The notes below the pieces were generated by a model. The model saw only the letters and a program-made list of their open reading frames with translations, had not been told where the DNA came from and searched no databases. A program made the position numbers and the translations under genes. Source: Maricaulis sp. (GTDB taxonomy: Bacteria; Pseudomonadota; Alphaproteobacteria; Caulobacterales; Maricaulaceae). Taken from it: a stretch of 64,000 nt of DNA. Below are positions 60,342 through 64,000 of this stretch, one piece after another. The stretch is taken from positions 1-64,000 of the forward strand of contig NZ_JADFAJ010000015.1 in NCBI RefSeq assembly GCF_015665295.1, given 5' to 3'. Within the stretch, counting starts at the first letter, position 1. Every line of letters starts with the position of its first letter.

Positions 60342-63116
60342 ATGACTGCGGCCACCAGCCAAGGGAGAAGACCAATCAAATCGCTGCCCGCCGATAACAG
60401 GCCTGATGGAGAGGCCGCCCCCCAGGCGCCCGACCCCGACTGGCATGCCCTGCCAGTCGAACAGGTCTTCGATCGGTTGAAGACCGGTCCGCAGGGCCTT
60501 TCCGGTGAGGCGGCCCGCGACCGGCTCGACCGCGACGGCACAAACCGCCTGGATGATCGCCGCCGGATTGGCTGGCCCCGCTTGGTGTTGCGGCAGTTCC
60601 AGAACGTCCTGCTCCTTATCCTGGTGGTCGCCGTAGCGATCTCCCTGGCAATCGGCGAACGTGTCGATGCTGCGGCAATTGCTGCCATTATCCTGCTCAA
60701 CGCGGCCCTCGGCTTCATCCAGGAATGGCGCGCGGAGCGGGCGCTCGACGCCCTGCGCCGGATGCTGGCGCCGACCTCCACCGTGATACGCGACGGTCGC
60801 CGCCAGGAAATCAATCGCGGCGACCTCGTGCCCGGCGACATCGTCTGCCTGAAGCGCGGCGACCGGGCCCCGGCGGATATCCGTCTCATCGAGACCGTCG
60901 ATCTGCGCGCGGACGAGGCTGCCCTGACCGGCGAAGCGGCGCCGGTGAGCAAGCATCCCGCACCGACATCTGCCGAGGTCCACCTTGCCGCGCGCACGGG
61001 GATGAGCTGGATGGGCACGGATATCGTCGCGGGACAAGGCCAGGGCGTGGTCGTGGCCACCGGCATGGCGACCGAATTTGGCCGCATCGCGACCCTGGCG
61101 CAAACAGCCGGCGACACCGGCACACCCCTGCAACGCAAGCTGGATCGTCTTGGACGCCGTCTCGCGCTTTTCGCCATCGCGGTGTCCGTCCTGGTCACTG
61201 CAGCCGGCTGGCTGGCTGGCCGCCCCCTCGACGAAATGGCCCTGACCGCCATTTCCCTCGCTGTCGCCGTCGTGCCGGAAGGCCTGCCAGTCGTGGTGAC
61301 CATCGTGCTGGCGCTCGGCGCCGCGGCCATGGTGCGCCACAATGCCCTGGTTCGGCGCCTGCAGGCGATCGAGGCGCTCGGCGCGGCAACTGTCGTGTGC
61401 ACCGACAAGACCGGCACGCTGACCCGCGGCGAGATGACCGTGACCGATATCTGGTTGCCCGCCGGGTCCGTCTCGGTTGACGGTGCGGGCGACGGTCCGC
61501 ACGGCCATTTCCACGAGGACGGCCATCTCATCGCCCCGGATTTCCGGCCTGACCTGATAGCAGCGCTGGAGACCGGCAATGTCTGCAACCACGCCAGCCT
61601 GGACCACGAAGACGGCCGGTGGAAGGTAACAGGCGAGCCGACGGAGGCTGCCCTCAAGATAGCGGCTGCCAAGGCCGGACTTTCCGACGCCGCGCCGGTA
61701 CGGGTCTGCGAATTTCCGTTCGACTCCGACCGCAAGCGCATGAGCGTGATTGTCGATCATGAAGGCCAGCATCGCCTCCACATGAAAGGGGCGCCCGAAG
61801 TCGTGCTGGCGCTTGCGACCCACATACGCGATGGCGCAACCGTTCGCCCGATTGTCGATGCCGATCATCATGCCACCCTGGCCGCCTACCACAATATGGC
61901 AGCCCGCGGTTTGCGCACGCTGGCCGTGGCCCGCCGCGACCTGCCTGCAAATGCGGCGGCCCCGGCCTCGCAGACGGCCGAGGCAGGTCTGACATTGCTC
62001 GGTATCTTCGGTATTTCAGACCCCCCGCGGGCCGAGGCCCGCCGCGCCGTCGATACCGCCCGTTCAGCGGGAATAGGCGTGATCATGATTACCGGCGATG
62101 CGGCCCCCACGGCCGCGGCGATCGCCGGCCAGCTGGACCTGCCGACCAATCAGGTCCTGGCGCGGTCCGAGTTTGCCGAACTGGACGATGCCGAACTGGT
62201 AGAAAAGCTGAAGGCCGGGGCAGTGCTGGCGCGGGCAACGCCGGAAGACAAGATGCGTGTTGTCCGCCTCTTGCAAGCCCGGGGCGAGATCGTCGCGATG
62301 ACCGGCGACGGCGTGAACGATGCCCCCGCGCTCAAACAGGCCGATATCGGTGTCGCCATGGGCATTCGCGGCACCGACGTCGCCAAGAATGTCGCGGACA
62401 TCGTGCTGCTGGACGACAATTTCGCCTCGATCGTTGCCGCCATCCGTGAAGGACGGCGCCAGTTCGCCAATATCCAGAAATTCGTCCGATACTTGCTGTC
62501 GTCCAATGTCGGCGAGGTCCTGGCCGTGGCGATCGCCCTCATCGCCGGCGGACCGATGATCCTGCTGCCGGTCCAGATCCTCTGGATGAACCTTGTCACC
62601 GACGGACTCTCAGCCCTCGCACTGGGCGTTGAAAAAGGCGAGCCTGATTTGATGGAGCGCCCGCCGCGGCGGCCGTCGGAGGGCGTGCTGGACCGGCCTG
62701 GCATGCTGCTGGTCGCGGCGCTGGGCGGCTATCTTGCACTGGGTGCGCTGGGCCTGTTCGCCGTCTATCTCGCCTCGCCGGATCTTGCAGCGCGCGCGCA
62801 GACCGTGGCCTTCACGGCGATGATCGTGATGGAGAAGTTCAACGTGATGAATTTCCGCACCATGCGCGAACCGGCAACCCGACTCGGCCTGTTCTCCAAC
62901 CGCCTTCTGATCGGTGCTGTCGCCGCCACGCTGGGTCTGCAGGTTCTCGCGGTCCACGCGCCGATCCTGCAACCCATCCTTCACACCGTCCCGCTGACCC
63001 TTGCGGACTGGGGCATTATCCTGGCCGTATCCGCGCCGATCTTTCTGATCCCGGAAGGCATCAAGTGGCTGGTATGGCATCAACGCCGGCTTCACCACAG
63101 AAAGATGGCACAATGA
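60342..63116 (+). CDS. P-type cation ATPase, type II (Ca2+-ATPase-like/CtpF-like)
   Basis: A 924-residue pump. After a cation-ATPase N-terminal domain come the first membrane helices, the A-domain with DEAALTGEAAPVSK, the helix-4 motif VPEGLPVVVTIVLALG (PEGLP of type II pumps), the phosphorylation site VVCTDKTGTLT (D355), KGAPE, and the hinge TGDGVNDAPALKQADIGVAM. Six further helices close the protein. PEGLP and the overall size place it with SERCA/PMCA or Na/K-type pumps; Ca2+ is the likeliest ion. It follows nrdJ. The stop codon overlaps the FixK box of the next gene. Confidence 0.9.
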   Translation: MTAATSQGRRPIKSLPADNRPDGEAAPQAPDPDWHALPVEQVFDRLKTGPQGLSGEAARDRLDRDGTNRLDDRRRIGWPRLVLRQFQNVLLLILVVAVAISLAIGERVDAAAIAAIILLNAALGFIQEWRAERALDALRRMLAPTSTVIRDGRRQEINRGDLVPGDIVCLKRGDRAPADIRLIETVDLRADEAALTGEAAPVSKHPAPTSAEVHLAARTGMSWMGTDIVAGQGQGVVVATGMATEFGRIATLAQTAGDTGTPLQRKLDRLGRRLALFAIAVSVLVTAAGWLAGRPLDEMALTAISLAVAVVPEGLPVVVTIVLALGAAAMVRHNALVRRLQAIEALGAATVVCTDKTGTLTRGEMTVTDIWLPAGSVSVDGAGDGPHGHFHEDGHLIAPDFRPDLIAALETGNVCNHASLDHEDGRWKVTGEPTEAALKIAAAKAGLSDAAPVRVCEFPFDSDRKRMSVIVDHEGQHRLHMKGAPEVVLALATHIRDGATVRPIVDADHHATLAAYHNMAARGLRTLAVARRDLPANAAAPASQTAEAGLTLLGIFGISDPPRAEARRAVDTARSAGIGVIMITGDAAPTAAAIAGQLDLPTNQVLARSEFAELDDAELVEKLKAGAVLARATPEDKMRVVRLLQARGEIVAMTGDGVNDAPALKQADIGVAMGIRGTDVAKNVADIVLLDDNFASIVAAIREGRRQFANIQKFVRYLLSSNVGEVLAVAIALIAGGPMILLPVQILWMNLVTDGLSALALGVEKGEPDLMERPPRRPSEGVLDRPGMLLVAALGGYLALGALGLFAVYLASPDLAARAQTVAFTAMIVMEKFNVMNFRTMREPATRLGLFSNRLLIGAVAATLGLQVLAVHAPILQPILHTVPLTLADWGIILAVSAPIFLIPEGIKWLVWHQRRLHHRKMAQ

Positions 63117-63126
63117 CCCCGGTCAA
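63113..63126 (+). promoter_or_regulatory. FixK/FNR box (one mismatch) of the ADP-forming acyl-CoA synthetase
   Basis: ATGACCCCGGTCAA differs from the TTGAC-N4-GTCAA palindrome only in its first base. It overlaps the ATPase stop codon and lies 69 bases before the next start. A -10-like TCTATC at 63149-63154 sits at the usual 29.5-base offset. Confidence 0.65.
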
Positions 63127-63195
63127 TGCGAACGTCCTGCAGACAGGTTCTATCGCCGGGTTTTCACCCGTCGCAGCACAGTGCGAGGTCCCCAG

Positions 63196-64000
63196 TTGAG
63201 CATCCGAAATCTCGACGCCCTCCTCCGGCCGCAGAGCGTGGCCCTGATCGGTGCGAGCAATCGCCCGGGTTCGATCGGCGAGGTCGCAGCACGCAACCTG
63301 TTCCGCAGCGGCTTCCCGGGCCTCATCATGCCGGTCAATCCGAAGCACCGCTCAATCGCCGGCGTCCTGGCCTATCCCGATATTGCGTCGCTGCCGGAAA
63401 CGCCGGACCTCGCCGTTATCTGCACCCCGCCGGACACGGTGCCGGAGATCATTGCCGAGCTGGGCGCGCGCGGCACGCGGGCGGCCGTCATCGTCACGGC
63501 CGGCTTCGGCGAAGGCGGACACGAAGCAGGCCTGGCCCGCCGCCAGGCCGTGCTGGATGCCGCACGGCCGCACCTGATGCGCATTGTCGGTCCCAACTGC
63601 CTGGGCGTCGTGGCGCCACCGGCCGGGCTCAATGCCAGCTTCTGTCATCTGATGCCCGGCTCGGGAGGGCTGGCTTTCGCCACCCAGTCCGGCGCCATCG
63701 TGACCTCGGTGGTAGACTGGGCGGCGGCGCGCGATATCGGCTTTTCCCATCTCGTCTCGCTGGGCGACATGATCGATGTCGATTTCGGCGACATGCTGGA
63801 CTATCTCGGTCGAGATCCCGGCACCAATGCGATCCTGCTATATGTCGAGGCCATCACCTCTGCGCGCAAGTTCATGTCGGCCGCGCGGGCGGCAGCCCGC
63901 ATGAAACCGGTGATCGTGGTGAAGGCGGGACGGCACGCCGAAGGCGCCGCCGCCGCCGCTTCACACACCGGAGCCCTGGCAGGCGAGGATGCGGTCTATG
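63196..64000 (+). CDS. ADP-forming acyl-CoA (acetate-CoA) synthetase, N-terminal part; runs off right edge
   Basis: At least 268 residues from TTG 63196, which has GAGG eight bases upstream; GTG 63181 in frame is an alternative, and no ATG exists. The CoA-binding Rossmann domain begins LDALLRPQSVALIGASNRPG, with the VNPKH strand, VICTPPDTVPEII, VTAGFGEGG, RIVGPNCLG and QSGAIVTSVVDWAA following, and the AGRHAEGAAAAASHTGALAG segment near the right edge. This is the succinyl-CoA-synthetase-like architecture of ADP-forming acetyl-CoA synthetases, some of which carry a GNAT domain further on, outside this window. It would form ATP from acetyl-CoA at low oxygen or the reverse. Confidence 0.85.
   Translation, partial: MSIRNLDALLRPQSVALIGASNRPGSIGEVAARNLFRSGFPGLIMPVNPKHRSIAGVLAYPDIASLPETPDLAVICTPPDTVPEIIAELGARGTRAAVIVTAGFGEGGHEAGLARRQAVLDAARPHLMRIVGPNCLGVVAPPAGLNASFCHLMPGSGGLAFATQSGAIVTSVVDWAAARDIGFSHLVSLGDMIDVDFGDMLDYLGRDPGTNAILLYVEAITSARKFMSAARAAARMKPVIVVKAGRHAEGAAAAASHTGALAGEDAVY

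Noticed and set aside
58962-61892. A 976-codon open frame on the minus strand across nrdJ and the ATPase
   Set aside because: It is an antisense frame over two clearly recognisable plus-strand enzymes, has His/Gly/Asp/Arg-rich composition and no motif. High GC content leaves such frames open by chance.

Overview
The window is a GC-rich chromosome segment from an alphaproteobacterium. The evidence is the FixL/FixJ/FixK oxygen circuit, the fdsGBA-type NAD-linked formate dehydrogenase, PHA granule genes and dense runs of genes with 1-8 bp overlaps. The overall mix would suit a marine Caulobacterales/Maricaulales/Rhodobacterales-like organism, but that placement is inference. No rRNA, tRNA, CRISPR array or intact mobile element was seen.

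Left part (1-15 kb): a MoxR/DUF4350/DUF4129 operon (cut at the left edge), a Tat-type lipoprotein sugar isomerase-like gene, a lipoprotein amidohydrolase, a Kef-type K+/H+ antiporter, and a formate dehydrogenase operon with its maturation genes (fdsG-fdsB-fdsA-fdhD-mobA). Three gene stumps lie between them: a hydratase, a response regulator and an autotransporter barrel.

Middle (15-32 kb): a secreted PPC-repeat metalloprotease-like protein; an eight-gene operon for aerobic 2-aminobenzoate (anthranilate) breakdown through 2-aminobenzoyl-CoA, with a MarR regulator and a matching palindrome in front of the first gene; a DUF1330/DsbA pair; and a DUF3604-PPIase-HupE operon divergent from a TetR regulator across a 27-bp inverted repeat.

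32.9-41.5 kb: an eight-gene minus-strand operon with a GT-C glycosyltransferase, a sugar epimerase-like SDR, an FAD oxidoreductase, GtrA, a HAD-UbiA fusion, DprE1, DprE2 and a VTT-family membrane protein. It reads as a polyprenyl-phosphate-arabinose route plus a transferase, the pathway best known from mycobacterial cell walls.

41.9 kb to the right edge: a low-oxygen island. FixL (haem PAS kinase), FixJ and a FixK-type regulator sit in the middle. Five perfect TTGA(C/T)-N4-GTCAA boxes and one with a single mismatch stand in front of a PCMT/erythromycin-esterase fusion, Hsp20 + CBS protein, DUF2267 and a possible small RNA, a hydrolase + phosphoribosyltransferase pair, dodecin, an acetoin-dehydrogenase-like complex, and an ADP-forming acyl-CoA synthetase. 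PHA synthase/phasin, a class II (B12) ribonucleotide reductase and a P-type ATPase lie between. The set of families closely parallels the Mycobacterium tuberculosis DosR dormancy regulon but is wired to FixLJ-FixK. This is the most interesting part of the window.
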